A model generated the notes under the pieces. The model was given only the letters and a program-made list of their open reading frames with translations. It searched no databases and was not told where the DNA came from. The position numbers and the translations under genes are program-made. Positions 33,123 through 44,722 of a stretch of DNA of 64,000 nt are shown in pieces. This DNA is from Branchiostoma floridae (lineage: Eukaryota; Chordata; Leptocardii; Amphioxiformes; Branchiostomatidae): assembly GCF_000003815.2 (NCBI RefSeq), contig NC_049983.1, positions 3,976,706 to 4,040,705 on the forward strand. Reading direction: 5' to 3'. Each line of letters begins with the position of its first letter. Position 1 is the stretch's first letter.

Positions 33123-34075
33123 CTAGTCTGTTCCAGAGGCTGACCAGCTGGAGGGCCAACCGGCGCCACCGTTCCACTGTGTACGTATCTCGGAGGACCA
33201 GAGGACTCGGGGGCTCCCTTGTTTCCGGCACAAGGGACCAGGAGGTCCCAAGGCTCCCTTTTCTCCTGGTGGTCCAGGAGGTCCGAAAGACACAGGACCG
33301 GCCGGTCCTATGGCACCCTTTTCCCCCGGAGGACCGACAAACACAGGACCAGCCGGCCCCATGGCGCCCTTTTCTCCTGGTGGTCCAGGAGGTCCGAAAG
33401 ACACAGGACCGGCCGGTCCTATGGCTCCTTTTTCTCCTGGAGGGCCTGGAGGCCCAACACAGGACACGGGACAAGCATGGTGCATGGCTACCTTTTCTCC
33501 TGGAGGACAAGGAGGCCCGACAGACACAGAACCAGCCGTCCCCATGGCTACCTTTTCTCCTGGAGGACCAGGAGGCCCGACAGACACAGAACCAGCCGTC
33601 CCCATGGCTACCTTTTCTCCTGGAGGACCAGGAGGCCCGACAGACACAAGACCAGCCGGTCTCATGGCTCCCTTTTCTCCTGGAGGACCAGGAGGCCCAA
33701 CAGACACAGGACCAGCCGGCCCCACGGCACTCTTTTCTTCTGTAAGACCAGGGGGCCCAACAGACACAAGACCAGCCGGCCCCACAGTGCCCTTTTCTCC
33801 TGGACGCCCTGAAGGCCCGACAGACACAGGACCAGTCAGCCTCATTGCACTCTTTTCTTCTGTAGGACCAGGGGGCCCAACAGACACAAGACCAGCCGGC
33901 CCCACAGTGCCCTTTTCTCCTGGAGGTCCTGAAGGCCCGACAGACGCAGGACCAGCCGGCCCCACGACTCCCTTTCCTCCTGGAGGCCCGGCAGACACAG
34001 GGTCAGTGGTTCCCTTTTCTCCTGTAGGTCCAGTCGGTCCTATGGCTCCCCTTTTTTCATGAGCTCCAAGAGACC
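33123..34075 (-). CDS. Collagen-like exon of a type II membrane protein, with probable frameshift
   Basis: The exon starts after a TTTTATTAG acceptor in phase 1 ([17 protein letters not shown]). About 13 units of a 60-bp repeat follow, each close to [20 protein letters not shown], the same unit as at 953-1483. Several units have lost glycines ([20 protein letters not shown]). Near 33230 the collagen pattern leaves this frame at GPLCRKQGS and resumes one frame over as [12 protein letters not shown], so a one-base indel is likely. No lectin domain follows. Either a decaying gene or an assembly error; function is doubtful. Confidence 0.7.
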
Positions 34076-34425
34076 CTAATAAAACGAGAGTCGGATCGTG
34101 TCGGAATCCATGATTTTTGCAATCACGCCACATTTATTTGACCGTAATGAGTAACGGAAATGTACGTTAGGATATTCAAGAAAACGAAAAATTTGTTGAA
34201 CATGAGGAACTTTTTTTAACCTTTATTTATTCATCAGAAGCTCAAATCGGCCAGCAAGCCACTTTTCATTTAGGTTATGAGGGAGGTAAGGGACAGATAA
34301 GATATAACAGAGGTACAGATTACATTGAGTAATAATCAATCTTCTTTCTTGGTTCAGTTATTCAAGGACGCAAGTTTAGGTACAAAATTTGCAATTCATT
34401 TATGATATTAGGAATATTTACTTAC

Positions 34426-34521
34426 ATTCCAAATCAGTTTGGGCGGGTAAACTCGGTTCCGTCCGCTTGTCAATCTTTATAGACAGTTTGGCAATATCCT
34501 CAGAAAGTCTGATGACTCTAA
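34426..34521 (-). CDS. Neck coiled-coil exon of the collagen-like gene
   Basis: 96 bp, phase 1-1 (ACAG acceptor, GAAT|GTAAGT donor). Encodes VRVIRLSEDIAKLSIKIDKR and a proline-rich end, a short amphipathic helix placed between membrane anchor and collagen as in membrane collectins. Confidence 0.65.
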
Positions 34522-34961
34522 CTGTATTGAAAATACAATTAAGGTGGTAAGATGTGCAACCCAAAATTGTTCATTGCCAAGTTCTTCCCAAGTAGCAGTT
34601 ACTTTGCTGGTTACTTTGATTGATTCAGAAATAGTGACCATAGCTGGTCTAGAATTCGAGTTTCATAACCGACATACTACCAAAATATAATCTTCTTGGC
34701 GAAAGTAATGGTAGTGAAAGAATATGTCAGATTATCATAGTGAGTACTCCGACAAAAGCTTTATAACTAATAGATCTATTGAAGTCACCAAGACTAATTT
34801 GAGGAATAAAGATGAAAGGACCTGCTCTCCAAGCAGAGTTTCGGCCTCGGTTGTTTTTGAAGTGTTTTAGAAAATGGGACAAAATAGAAGGCCTAGCGAA
34901 AACGAGTCATAACACAGCCTATGTCGAACCTTTCCTCGGAGAGTAAAACAGCCTACTGTAC

Positions 34962-35165
34962 CTGTCAAATATGGCAGCATGATGGCGACTGCAAGGCAGA
35001 ACACAAACCCAGCGGTTTGAAACAGCTTTTTGATGAGGCTGCGACATTGTGTCTTGTTGTTAGCGTCCGCATCGTACGTTACATCTGTGTTAACATCAAA
35101 GAAATCAAACATTTTTTCAAAACATTTGAAGATTTGGGTTTGTTCGATCGTATATTCATCGTTAC
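34962..35165 (-). CDS. Transmembrane exon (type II anchor) of the collagen-like gene
   Basis: 204 bp, phase 1-1 (TTCATAG acceptor, GACAG|GTACAG donor). Encodes an acidic cytoplasmic stretch (GNDEYTIEQTQIF, FFDVNTDVTYDADANN), a basic stop CRSLIKKLF, and one hydrophobic span QTAGFVFCLAVAIMLPYLT. The charge pattern predicts N-inside, C-outside. It joins in frame to the neck exon. Confidence 0.7.
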
Positions 35166-35499
35166 CTATGAATAAGTCATCCTCTTGAAATATACCAGTG
35201 TGTAAAATGATTTGTAAATACTGTACATCAAAAGCAGTGGAAGACGAAACACATTTATTTCCAAGTGTTCATTATTCAACCAAACAGAAAGGATCACTCC
35301 ATTTAGAGAAGCCACAAAGACTTATCCCAACTTCCCCACATTCACAGTTGTAGATTCTGAAGACATGAATAGCCTATCGAAGCCTAGTAGCCCAAGCAAA
35401 TGCTGACTTGTATACCGGCAACTAAATAGTCCACATTACCTAAATTTCGACCTCTGACCTCCCGTAGAATGTTATTCACTATCAAGCTTCCGTAGTATT

Positions 35500-35665
35500 T
35501 TATTCGCATTTCTCTAATACCACTATGTATATACCGTCGTATGTAAATTTGTATTGTACCGATGTATAGTTGTGTTATATGTAGACCTATGCAATCAGCC
35601 GTGCTGCCTATAAGTCTGTGTAATGTACCTTCGCATTTGGAATAAATACCAAATAAATAAATAAT
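35500..35665 (+). mobile_element. LINE 3' tail fragment
   Basis: TATGTATATACCGTCGTATG through TGGAATAAATACCAAATAAATAAATAATC: a 3' UTR-like stretch with AATAAA and an AAATAAAT tail. Only the tail is present, so the family is uncertain. Confidence 0.5.
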
Positions 35666-35869
35666 CACAGTCGAACAGAAAGCCACTTTCTAGAAATCGC
35701 AGAACCCACAATTGTAGAAAAAGCGGGGCTTTCCGTCTGTCTCTGCTTCCAAAAAAAAAAAAAGATGTCAAATACAACCTGTTTAGAAATAGCCAGCACT
35801 AGTATTCGAGTAGAATATAGTTTATAACTGTTCATTATCACTTGTACATCTCCTACGTTTATACCGTGT

Positions 35870-35925
35870 ACTTGCAATTAGCCATCGGGCATGAACTTGC
35901 AAATAAACTTCTTCTATAACATTAT
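35870..35925 (+). mobile_element. LINE 3' tail fragment related to copy B
   Basis: TTAGCCATCGGGCATGAACT followed by TGCAAATAAACTTCTTCT closely matches the end of LINE copy B at 39915-39955 (TTTAGCTCCAACGGGGCATG..GCAATAAACTTC). Confidence 0.65.
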
Positions 35926-36059
35926 GTCACATTAAATCACTAATAGTGCTCACTGGCAACCAAGGCAAAAATAAGGTACTTGGCAGTGTTTGTATTAGAT
36001 TGCAGGGCAATGAGACAGCAAAAAAATATCTTAAATTTCAAATCCCTTTCTCGTTTTAC

Positions 36060-36152
36060 CTGCTCTCGAGACGTACATCGTGTTGGGGATAGTCGCAGCG
36101 GCGTGCGCAAGTTTCCTCCAATCAGTCTGGGGCTGCTGCTGGGGTGTGGTGC
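36060..36152 (-). CDS. Cytoplasmic-tail exon of the collagen-like gene
   Basis: 93 bp, phase 1-1 (TTCTATCCAG acceptor, AGCAG|GTAAAA donor). Encodes TTPQQQPQTDWRKLAHAAA and IPNTMYVSRA. The PN-x-MY tyrosine block resembles short repeated tyrosine motifs I associate with amphioxus lectin receptors (from memory, not checked). The exon with the start codon was not found; a MITE and a LINE lie just upstream. Confidence 0.5.
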
Positions 36153-36164
36153 CTGGATAGAATA

Positions 36165-36665
36165 TTGGTATTATTTCAAATGTATAGGCATCTGAAGAAG
36201 TTTCTAAAAGTGGTCCCATGTTATTAATTTACCCTATCCAGACTTAGCTTTTTTGGCATTCGCTGTCCCTTGGTGCTCATTCGGCTCCCTCTTCGTTATT
36301 TCAAAACAGCTTATTGTACTATCACCAAATTTGCAGGGGGTGATATGCTTGTCAAGTTTTATATTTCTTGAAATTTTCATATCATTATGACGTAATATGA
36401 CACTATTATGACGTCATTAATTGACTTTTTTGGGCTAAATATTTCACGCACAAAGGTAACATTAAACATATAACGCTATAATCCAATGAAAACGGATTGA
36501 AAACGTTAACATGAATGACCCCCCAGTCTGAATAGGGTTAATTCATGTATCAAACTACAAATTTATCGAAATGCCATTATTCTATATTCATATGTAAATT
36601 ATCTGAAAAAGCTTCTATATGTGGTCCCATGAGAATTCATGTATCAGACAAAAAACTGCAAATAT
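36165..36665. repeat. Short direct duplication containing a MITE
   Basis: The text ATGTRTAGGCATCTGAAGAA...AGTGGTCCCATG at 36178-36220 recurs at 36590-36632 as ATTATCTGAAAAAGCTTCTA...GTGGTCCCATG, and TTCATGTATCA follows the MITE as well as the second copy. The MITE at 36232 therefore landed in one unit of a local tandem repeat. Confidence 0.6.
36232..36537. mobile_element. piggyBac-like MITE, short relative
   Basis: 306 bp. Ends CCCTATCCAGAC and GTCTGAATAGGG, the same as the 939-bp element at 28562. Right flank TTAA, left flank TTTA (one change). Shares the internal CTTTTTTGG and a G/C run. Non-coding. Confidence 0.8.
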
Positions 36666-36854
36666 ATCTTAATGTTTTGTTTATCAGAAGATATCTGTCT
36701 GACGGTATGCCCTGTGATCCAAAATCCTTAGAATAGAGTCAAAATGGCGTGGGCAAGATTTTAGAAGCGTCCATGCTGGAAGTTGAAGCTGAACCTAACA
36801 AATTTCCTTATGTCTTTCCCGCTAATTGTCGGGACGTTCTGAGTATATATATAA

Positions 36855-39800
36855 GTCCCAATCGATTCTGAATTTGAACCACAACAAATCCTTAAAAATC
36901 TTGACATCCCTAGAAATTTTTCCGATAAAAACTCGCCCAACACTTTCGGCAAAGATCTGACTGATTTATGCTGCCAATCCGACCTACGAATTCTAAATGG
37001 GAGAGTCCTAGGAGATCTAAGCGGCCGATTCACCTGCTACCAGCCCAATGGCTGTAGCACAGTGGACTATGCCCTAGCTAGCAGTAACCTCTTTCACAAC
37101 ATTAATATATTCAAAGTTCACCCATTAACAGAATTTTTGGACCATTGTATGATATCGCTAAATCTTAATTCACTTATTCATGAACCCCTAAACTAAACAA
37201 GAAAAACAAAAACAAATACGCGACCTTTTCCAGACAGGTTTGTCTGGGGACCGGACTCGCGCGAAAAGTTCACAAATGCTTTACGCAGCCATGCTATATC
37301 GCAGAAGCCGGAAAATTTCATATTGTCTACACACCAAACCCCAAAAGCAGACGTCGAGAAAGAAGTATGCGAATTCCACGAAATTCTTAAGATAGCAGGT
37401 AATATGTCATTACAGGTAAAGCATAGCAAGAAACGAAAAACATTAAGAACGAATAAAAAGTGGTTCAACAAAAACTGCTATGAGGCCCGCCAGGAGCTCC
37501 GAAATATACAATATTTACTACAACGAAACCCAAAGAACCCTTTTATCAGAGGCAGCTATTTTAGGAAGAAAAAAGAATACAACAAACTAATCCGAAAGCG
37601 CAAAAAAGACTATGAAACTGACTGCTTAATGCAACTCCAAAATCTTCAGGAAAGTAATCCAACCGCCTTTTGGAATCTGCTTGAACAACTTAAAAATACA
37701 AACCCCAACCCCCAAGAAGAAATTCCGCCTGACTCCTGGGTAAACCATTTCAAAACGTTGCATGAGAAACGTAGGATTGAGAAACAGAATTTTGACACCG
37801 AATTTGAGAAGAAAATTATAGACAAACTAAAGATATTAGATGAACGTAACACAAAGCAAGGGCCTATAGATTACCCAATTACAGAATCAGAAATTAGTTG
37901 TTCAATAATGGCTCTCAAAAATAAAAAGCGAGCGGCGAAGACATGTTAATTAACGAAATGTTAAAAGCAGGACACTACATACTATTACGACCTCTTGTTC
38001 AGTTATTCAATCGCATTTTCTCAAGTGGAATATTCCCACAAATCTGGTCAAACAGCTATATAGTGCCCATATACAAATCAGGAAGAAAAGACGACACTAA
38101 CAACTATCGCGGTATTTCCATTTCGAGCTGTCTCGGAAAACTGTTTACCTCTGTACTAAACAGAAGAATCTCCTCTTTTCTCGAGGAAAACGAAATATTC
38201 AAACCTAATCAAACCGGATTCCGGAAAAACTACAGAACATCAGATAATATATTTGTCCTGAAAACATTGATATCCAAATACACGCAATCAAGAAGACAGC
38301 TCTTCGCCTGCTTCGTGGACTTATCTAAAGCATTTGATTCGATTTGGCATGAGGGCCTTCTATTTAAAATTCTATCAAATGGCATTTCCGGCAGATTTTT
38401 CGATATAATAAAAAGCTTATACAGTCAGTCCGTAGCAAGTGTTAAAACCAACATAGGATTGATTGAAAAGTTCCCTGTCGAGATAGGAGTTAGGCAGGGT
38501 TGCGTTCTAAGCCCTTCGCTGTTTAATCTGTATGTAAGTGACTTGGTAGGTGAACTGAATGCGGGGGATTTTGATGCGCCCCTGTTAAATAAATCCAGTG
38601 TATCAAGTCTATTTTATGCAGACGACCTCGTTCTACTATCAACTAGTCAAGATGGCCTTCAACATGCAATAAATACTCTAGGCCGCTACTGCAACAAATG
38701 GAAATTATCAGTGAATCTAAATAAGACAAAAATTATTGTATTTAACAAAAAGGGACATATGTTTTCAAATCTCAAATTCCACTTACTCAACAAAGACATA
38801 GAAATAGTTTCCTCTTACTACTATTTAGGAGTGGTGTTTACAGCTGGGTGCAATTTCACCACAGCAATGAAAGCACTGCAAAAAAAGGCTTCCAGGGCTC
38901 TGTTCAGCATCAAAACAACCCTGGAAGACTGCAATCCTTCAGTATCAGTGTATTGTAAACTATTTGATGCCTGCGTAGTCCCAATATTGACTTACGGGGC
39001 AGAGGTATGGGGCAAGAGCAGATTGAATGACAAGTCTCCCATCGAACAACTTCACCTTAAGTTTTGTAAATCAATATTAGGCGTAAGAAAAAATGCAAGT
39101 AATCTTGCAACAAGGGCAGAACTAGGAAGGTATCCCCTGTGGATCGAAGTTTACACAAGATTGTATTCATATTACAAACGATTAGTTAATGAAATACCAA
39201 CAAATAGCCTACAATATGAAGCTTTCCTTGTTCAACAGGACTTGTACAAACGCAAACGTAAAATCCCATGCTGGCTATCCAATGTTAGTAAAATCCTTGA
39301 GGAGTCTGGTTTTGCCTACCTTTTGCTGAACAGTGATCACAACACTTCATTCGCTCAGTCTGAAGTAAAACAAAGACTGAAAGACACCTTTCTTCAAAAC
39401 CTTTACTCAGATCTTAACTCTCCTGGCACGAAGGAAAACCAAGGAATAAGCTAAGAACCTACAGAAAATTTAAGCAATTGTATGAAAGAGAAAAATACCT
39501 GGATATACCAAATTTTAGCTATCGCCGAGCCATGACTAAACTAAGGATCAGCGATCATCCATTGGAAATTGAAGCCGGTAGATACAACCGAACTCCTCCT
39601 AATGATAGACTATGTATATTTTGCGATAAGAACCACATGTATGTAGAAAACGAAATACACTATGCCCTAGAGTGTTCACTGTACAATGATCTGCGCAATA
39701 CATTTGTTAATGCTACACATGTAGATCAGAAATATGCACACATAACGAAGGAAGATATGTTCAAATATCTCATGTCATCATCTAACCACGATATACTAGA

Positions 39801-39960
39801 AAATATCTGTAAGTTCATCTACAAATGTTTTAGGAAGAGAGAAGATGCATGTAAACTATAGTATGTGAAATTGTATAACTTTGCGTTTACTACCTTTTGT
39901 ACCAAACTAACTGCATTTAGCTCCAACGGGGCATGAATATGCAATAAACTTCATTGTCAT
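36855..39960 (+). mobile_element. Non-LTR retrotransposon copy B (APE endonuclease + RT), frameshifted
   Basis: The most complete LINE here. 36855-37190 holds the end of an APE-type endonuclease (GRFTCYQPNGCSTVDYALAS, FLDHCMISL). 37323-37949 is the linker and thumb region. 37943-39454 is the reverse transcriptase with GFRKNYRTSDN, CFVDLSKAFDSIW, GVRQGCVLSPSLFNLY, the catalytic YADD (38615-38626) and KWKLSVNLNKTK. 39478-39861 is the C-terminal part with CIFCDKNHMYVENEIHYALEC. The frame breaks in an A-run near 37925 and near 39445, and a stop lies at about 37190. The 5' end is missing. The 3' end has ATGCAATAAACTTCATTGTC and an ATTGTC tail. Not autonomous. Confidence 0.93.
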
Positions 39961-39965
39961 TGTCA

Positions 39966-40150
39966 TTATATTTCAGCCATACCATAGGTATGGTGAAATA
40001 TATTGTATTCGTAATGTTTCTTTCTCCTGTCAAATCTTCAGAACACGGTATCTCCGTTGTTCCTCAACCGAATGACTTGAAATTTGGCACAAGGGTAGAG
40101 TGGGCCAATACCCTCGGGCTTTTTTTTTCATTTTTTCCATATCTGTCTCT
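39966..40150 (-). repeat. Dispersed repeat with terminal hairpin, second copy
   Basis: Reverse-oriented relative of 32680-32897. Its end forms a stem-loop at 39967-40002: outer TATATTTCA/TGAAATATA, inner CCATACC/GGTATGG, three-base loop. It abuts the LINE copy B tail. Confidence 0.7.
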
Positions 40151-40159
40151 TAAATGATT

Positions 40160-40850
40160 TTATTAAGGTTTTTTGGTCATCTTAAGACCAAAACTGTATA
40201 TTTGGGCCCCCTGTACCCTGGTATTATAACCGAATGAGCTGAAATTTGGCACAGATGTGCCTTGATAAGTCCCCCATATAGATTCAATATCAGTTTTGGT
40301 GTACAGTACAACAAAATGCTTATTTTTGCGATTTTGTGACCAATTTTTGACCAAAAAAGGACACTTTTGGCCCCTGTACCCTGGTATTACAACCAAATGA
40401 GCTGAAATTTGACAGAGATGTGCCTTGATAATGCCCCCATATAAATTTAAGAACACTTTTGGTGTACAGTACAACAAAATGCTTATTTTTGCGATTTTTT
40501 GACCAATTTTTGACCAAAAAAGGACACTTTTGGCTCCTGTACCTTGGTATTGCAACCGAATGAGCTGAAATTTGACACAGATGTGCCTTGATAATCCCTT
40601 CATATAAATTCAATAACACTTTTGATGTACAGTCCAACAAAATGCTTATTTTTGCGATTTTTGGCCAATTTTTGACCAAAAAAGGACACTTTTGGCTCCT
40701 GTACCCTGGTATTACAATTAAATGACCTGAAATTTGGTATAGATAGGCATTAGATACTTGGTAACAAGATTCAAGTAAAATATTTGACATAAACAACTTT
40801 AAAATGATTAATTTTGGCACTTTTATGAGGGGAAATTTGTTTTCTTTTGG
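40160..40850. repeat. 163-bp tandem repeat, about four units
   Basis: Units start near CCTGTACCCTGGTATTA at 40211, 40374, 40537 and 40700 and share CCGAATGAGCTGAAATTTGG, GATGTGCCTTGATAA, GGTGTACAGTACAACAAAAT and CCAAAAAAGGACACTTTTGG. Non-coding; open frames in it are reflections of the repeat. Confidence 0.88.
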
Positions 40851-42055
40851 CCTCCTGACGTGACCTTCCGTGACCCCGCACAGAGCCACACCTGTGCGCG
40901 TCAGCCGGAGAGTTAATTGAATCAAAGACCTAGCCAATCAGCGAAGAGGAGGCCAAAGGCTAATTAATATTCATAAGCGGGGCCTCATGATCCCGTATAT
41001 AGCAGTGTTCCCGCCAGGGGGAGCAAAGCCCGCCTAAGGCTCTCGCATTTTAGACTATTCAGAAGGCTTTATATTGTATCAGTTCTTAGGGGCATATCTA
41101 TGATAATCGCAGCAGTCACTTAACTTCTCTTCAGGAGTTTAGCGTAACACTGTTTCAGGTCAAACCGTCAAAGGCAACTAAAAACAAACTTTAACGTTAC
41201 TGAGTTCAACAGTACTTATAACTTGTTATCCGAAGTTGAAACGCTAGCGATGGTATTTTCGCTGCGCTGTTAGCTCCGTGCGACTGTTGTTGACGGTCTT
41301 ATAACGGTATATTTTGCACCCCTGTACCCTGGTATGAGTAACATTTGGTATAGATAGGCATAATATAGTTGGTAAAATGATCCAAGTAAAATTTTTGGCA
41401 TAAAGTACTGTAAAAGGCTTAATTACAGCACTTTTTTTAGGGGAAATTGGTTTTCTTTCGTTCTCCATGCCGTGACCTTTCGGACGTTCACCCCACAGAG
41501 CCGACATCTGCACCTGCGTCTAGTCGGCAGGAAGAGTTAATTCAATTAATGGTTCAGCCAATCAGCGAAGAGGAAAGCGAAGGCTAATTAATATTCATAA
41601 GCGGGACCACACAATACGTTAACTTGAAGACTCAGGCCGTACAGACTTCTCGCCAGGATTTTTTCAAAGCGTCGGACAGGGGTCCGGGGGCCGCCGAATG
41701 TCCCTGGCGGGGTCCAGGGGCAGGGCCACTGTGGGGTGGACCCAAGTGGGCGAAGCCCCCCCGGAAGCTCTTGCATTTTAGGCTATTGAGAAGGCTTCTT
41801 TTATCAGTTTTTTTAGGGCCATATCTACGATAATCGTAGCAGTCACTTACTTCTCTTCAGCAGTTTGACTTTAAAATATTTCGGGTCAAAGCTTCAAAGA
41901 CAACTAAAACCTCATAAACAACAAACTTTACTTAGCTCAACAGTATACAAAAATATTGTACGGGTTGCCATCCTTAGTTGAAGCGCTTATTTATAGCGCT
42001 AGTATCTTCGCTGCGCCGTTAGCCGCCGTGCGACTTTTGTTGACGGTCTGATATC
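40690..42055. repeat. Two tandem ~625-740-bp units with promoter-like core
   Basis: Unit 1 (about 40690-41315) and unit 2 (41316-42055) share CCCTGGTAT.., GCCAATCAGCGAAGAGG, GGCTAATTAATATTCATAAG, CTTGCATTTTAGGCTATT-like text, ATCTACGATAATCG and CGTGCGAC..TTGTTGACGGTCT. Unit 2 carries an extra ~110 bp. Unit 1 also has CCGTATATAGCAG and CCCGCCAGGGGGAGC. CCAAT and TATA-like elements suggest a promoter or LTR-like sequence, but no gene follows. Confidence 0.65.
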
Positions 42056-43840
42056 CCTACGTCGCCGCCTCGCTGATATTCCCACGGACATGTTTCAAAA
42101 AAAATACCCAGCAAAAAACGCTGTTCTGCGTCAAATTCTATTCTATAAAACTCAGTGTTACAGTCTAAATATTTTGTAGAAGCACCGCTGTAGGAAAGAA
42201 GGTCCAAGCAATGTAAAACATCACGTAGCATGAAGTTCGCTGTCAACTGGCACACGTGCACAGCACATGACTGTTTGAAACTCTAAGTCTAATCAACAGC
42301 CGTGTTTGATTGATAGCCGGCGGTCCTATGATGAAGTCGGCGAAAGGTGCGTTAGTTAGAAAATCTGCGTTTAGTTTTGATACGTAATTATAAGTTAGAC
42401 AGTGGCGAGAATGATTATTTTCTCATCAATATTTCTCTTCAGAATTATTTGAACTTAATTGTACATCTAAACAATTGGCTTACCTGTGCAATGTTTATAT
42501 GATTAATGATCAGTGTACTGAAATCATGTGTAACGTATGGCTCCTAGTCAATAGATCAGCATTTTCTCTATAGTGGCCACATTTCCTAGTGCTGTTGTTG
42601 TTTGGCATAAACTTTGAACATTTAAATTGTAAGTAACTTCAAACTGCCAGAGTTTCAGCCCAATAAAACACTCTCAGCGCCAGGGTATGAACAGACTGAC
42701 CAGACAGACGAAAATAAATCCTCGAACAAGGTTCAATCGTATCTTCCGGGTCTGGCAGGAAGTTGTTAAACTAAAATAAGAATAGGCTCGATGGTTGATT
42801 GCATACAAAGTAAAACAGTTTAACAGTTTTACAGCTTGAAGAAAACAAACGCTCCTACAGTACCTGCACCTGCTTGATAATTATTAAATTGTATGCCCTA
42901 CTTGAATAAAAAAAGTTCATTGCAATAATAAATGTACCCACATCACAAGGAGCTTATACTTTTTTAAACTTACACCTAGTTATCGTACTGAAAATTGTTA
43001 ATGACATTACATGAAGTCATTCAACAATTTTCAGTCATGATGAAAATTTTCTGAATGGAAGGTGTGATTATTGTCATTTTCTGAAAAATAGAAGCAAGCT
43101 CTGTTTTTACCTGTAGTCAATTCACAATACCAGTCCACTTTGGGGGATAATGTACTGTTAAGAGGATGTTCCATTTTTGCGCAGGGGTGATTTGGAACAG
43201 TCCAATGTTGCGTGGGAAGGGGTATGGCTGAAATATGCTGTATTTGCTCTTAAGCAAATGTCGGCCTTTCTAGTTATATATCTTTTTTAAAAATCTTAAT
43301 CGCGAGAATTTGAAGCATGACTCTGTCGGCCATGCCGTCCATAATGCAGAATGTACCAACAAGCAAGCAACTAAACTGTACTGGTGTTTGTAGTGTGGCG
43401 ACATTACAGAGGGGAATTATTGGTCAAATCAGCATAAAACTAGCTAACAAACAATCAATCAAAGATGATCTTTGACTCATAACTGTTGGTTTTATAATCT
43501 TTCAAAGACTGTAGTAAGTTTTTTATGACGGAGGGACGGGTCCTGGAGATAGCACTGAACCATTACACGAGTCTTTGTAAAGAATGTTTGCTTACCGTGG
43601 GAAATCACTCTTTAAAATTAATACATGATCATTCAAGCATAAAGAAACACTTAAGAAGTCAAAATGGCATGGGCAAATTGCTCTCTTTTTTTAAAAAGAG
43701 AAGAACAAGGCAAAGAACAACAGAAACTTGCTACCTCCAGTGTTTGCTTGGAACTGCTGTCTCCCTTCCGACATGATGGCGATTTTCAGATCAGGTTGAG
43801 TCTGGACAGCAAAAACACGTCCTGCACCGAGCAAGACGCT
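42056..43840. other. No gene recognised
   Basis: AT-rich. The plus-strand open frames at 43525-43885 overlap in two frames and match no domain. Confidence 0.5.
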
Positions 43841-43844
43841 CGTC

Positions 43845-44275
43845 CATTTAAGCCTGTCACAAGACCCGAATCAATATGTGTCTGATCAACAAAAATTACA
43901 GACTAAAGATGAAAGTTTACCGTCTTCAATCGACACACTTTGAACAGTCCAGACATATCATATAAAAATTTAATAACCCCGCTTGCCCATTTAAGCCTGT
44001 CACGAGAACCAAAACAATTCGTATCTTTTTTCAACCGAAGATTAAAGATTACTACAAAAGACTAAAGTTTGCAGTTTTTTTAATGTCTTGAATCGTCACA
44101 CTTTGAACAGTCGAGACATATCATGTAAAAATGTAATAACCCCCCTGGTCAATTTAAGCCTGTCACGAGAACCGAAGCAATTCGTATCTTTGATCAACCA
44201 AAGATTAAAGTTTCCTACAAAAGATTAAAGTTTGCAGTCTTCAATCCTCACTCTTTTCACTGCCGAAACGTAAAG
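43845..44275. repeat. Tandem repeat, three units of ~140-165 bp
   Basis: Each unit runs from TTTAAGCCTGTCACGAGAAC through GATTAAAG and CACACTTTGAACAGTC to CATATCATATAAAAAT and TAATAACCCC. Starts near 43848, 43988 and 44150. Non-coding. Confidence 0.8.
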
Positions 44276-44620
44276 AATGAAAGCTCAAAATATTGGCTTG
44301 GCTAAAACGCTACACTTTATTTGAACAATGGAGACATATTCAGCAACAGCTTAAAATCATTTCATATTGAAATATACTTAAAAAGAACGTTGTCTATTTC
44401 CTTACACAGTAGCTGTAGGGTTTACTGCGTAGATTTATGCTCGAAGATGCAAGGAGAAAAACAACTTTTGTTTAATAAACAAAAAAAAACTTTTTCATCG
44501 TTAATTGTGTGACAAGGGCATTGGAGAAAGTTGCACATCGTGGTACAAGTGATGTGATCAGTGACAGTTCCAAAGCAAAGTTTAGCAATTGGAAAGGATG
44601 AAAGAAAATATTTATTTATC
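44276..44620. other. No feature recognised
   Basis: Short AT-rich stretch between the tandem repeat and a microsatellite. Confidence 0.4.
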
Positions 44621-44646
44621 ACACACACAAACACACAGACACACGC

Positions 44647-44677
<31 letters not shown>

Positions 44678-44722
44678 AACACACACATACATACACACAA
44701 ACGCACACAAAAACACACATGT
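44621..44722. repeat. CA microsatellite
   Basis: ACACACAC with interruptions. The minus-strand 'protein' here (VCVCVFVCV) is an artefact of it. Confidence 0.95.

Noticed and set aside
33050..34062. Long plus-strand open frames opposite the 33-kb collagen repeats
   Set aside because: Same reason: antisense reflections of a GC-rich repeat, with no domain or splice context.
35384..35877. Minus-strand open frames near 35.4-35.9 kb
   Set aside because: They overlap in several frames, lie over LINE tail sequence and match no domain.
40163..40937. Long minus-strand frames (146 and 205 codons)
   Set aside because: They repeat with the 163-bp tandem unit, which by chance lacks stops; no family match and no conserved start.
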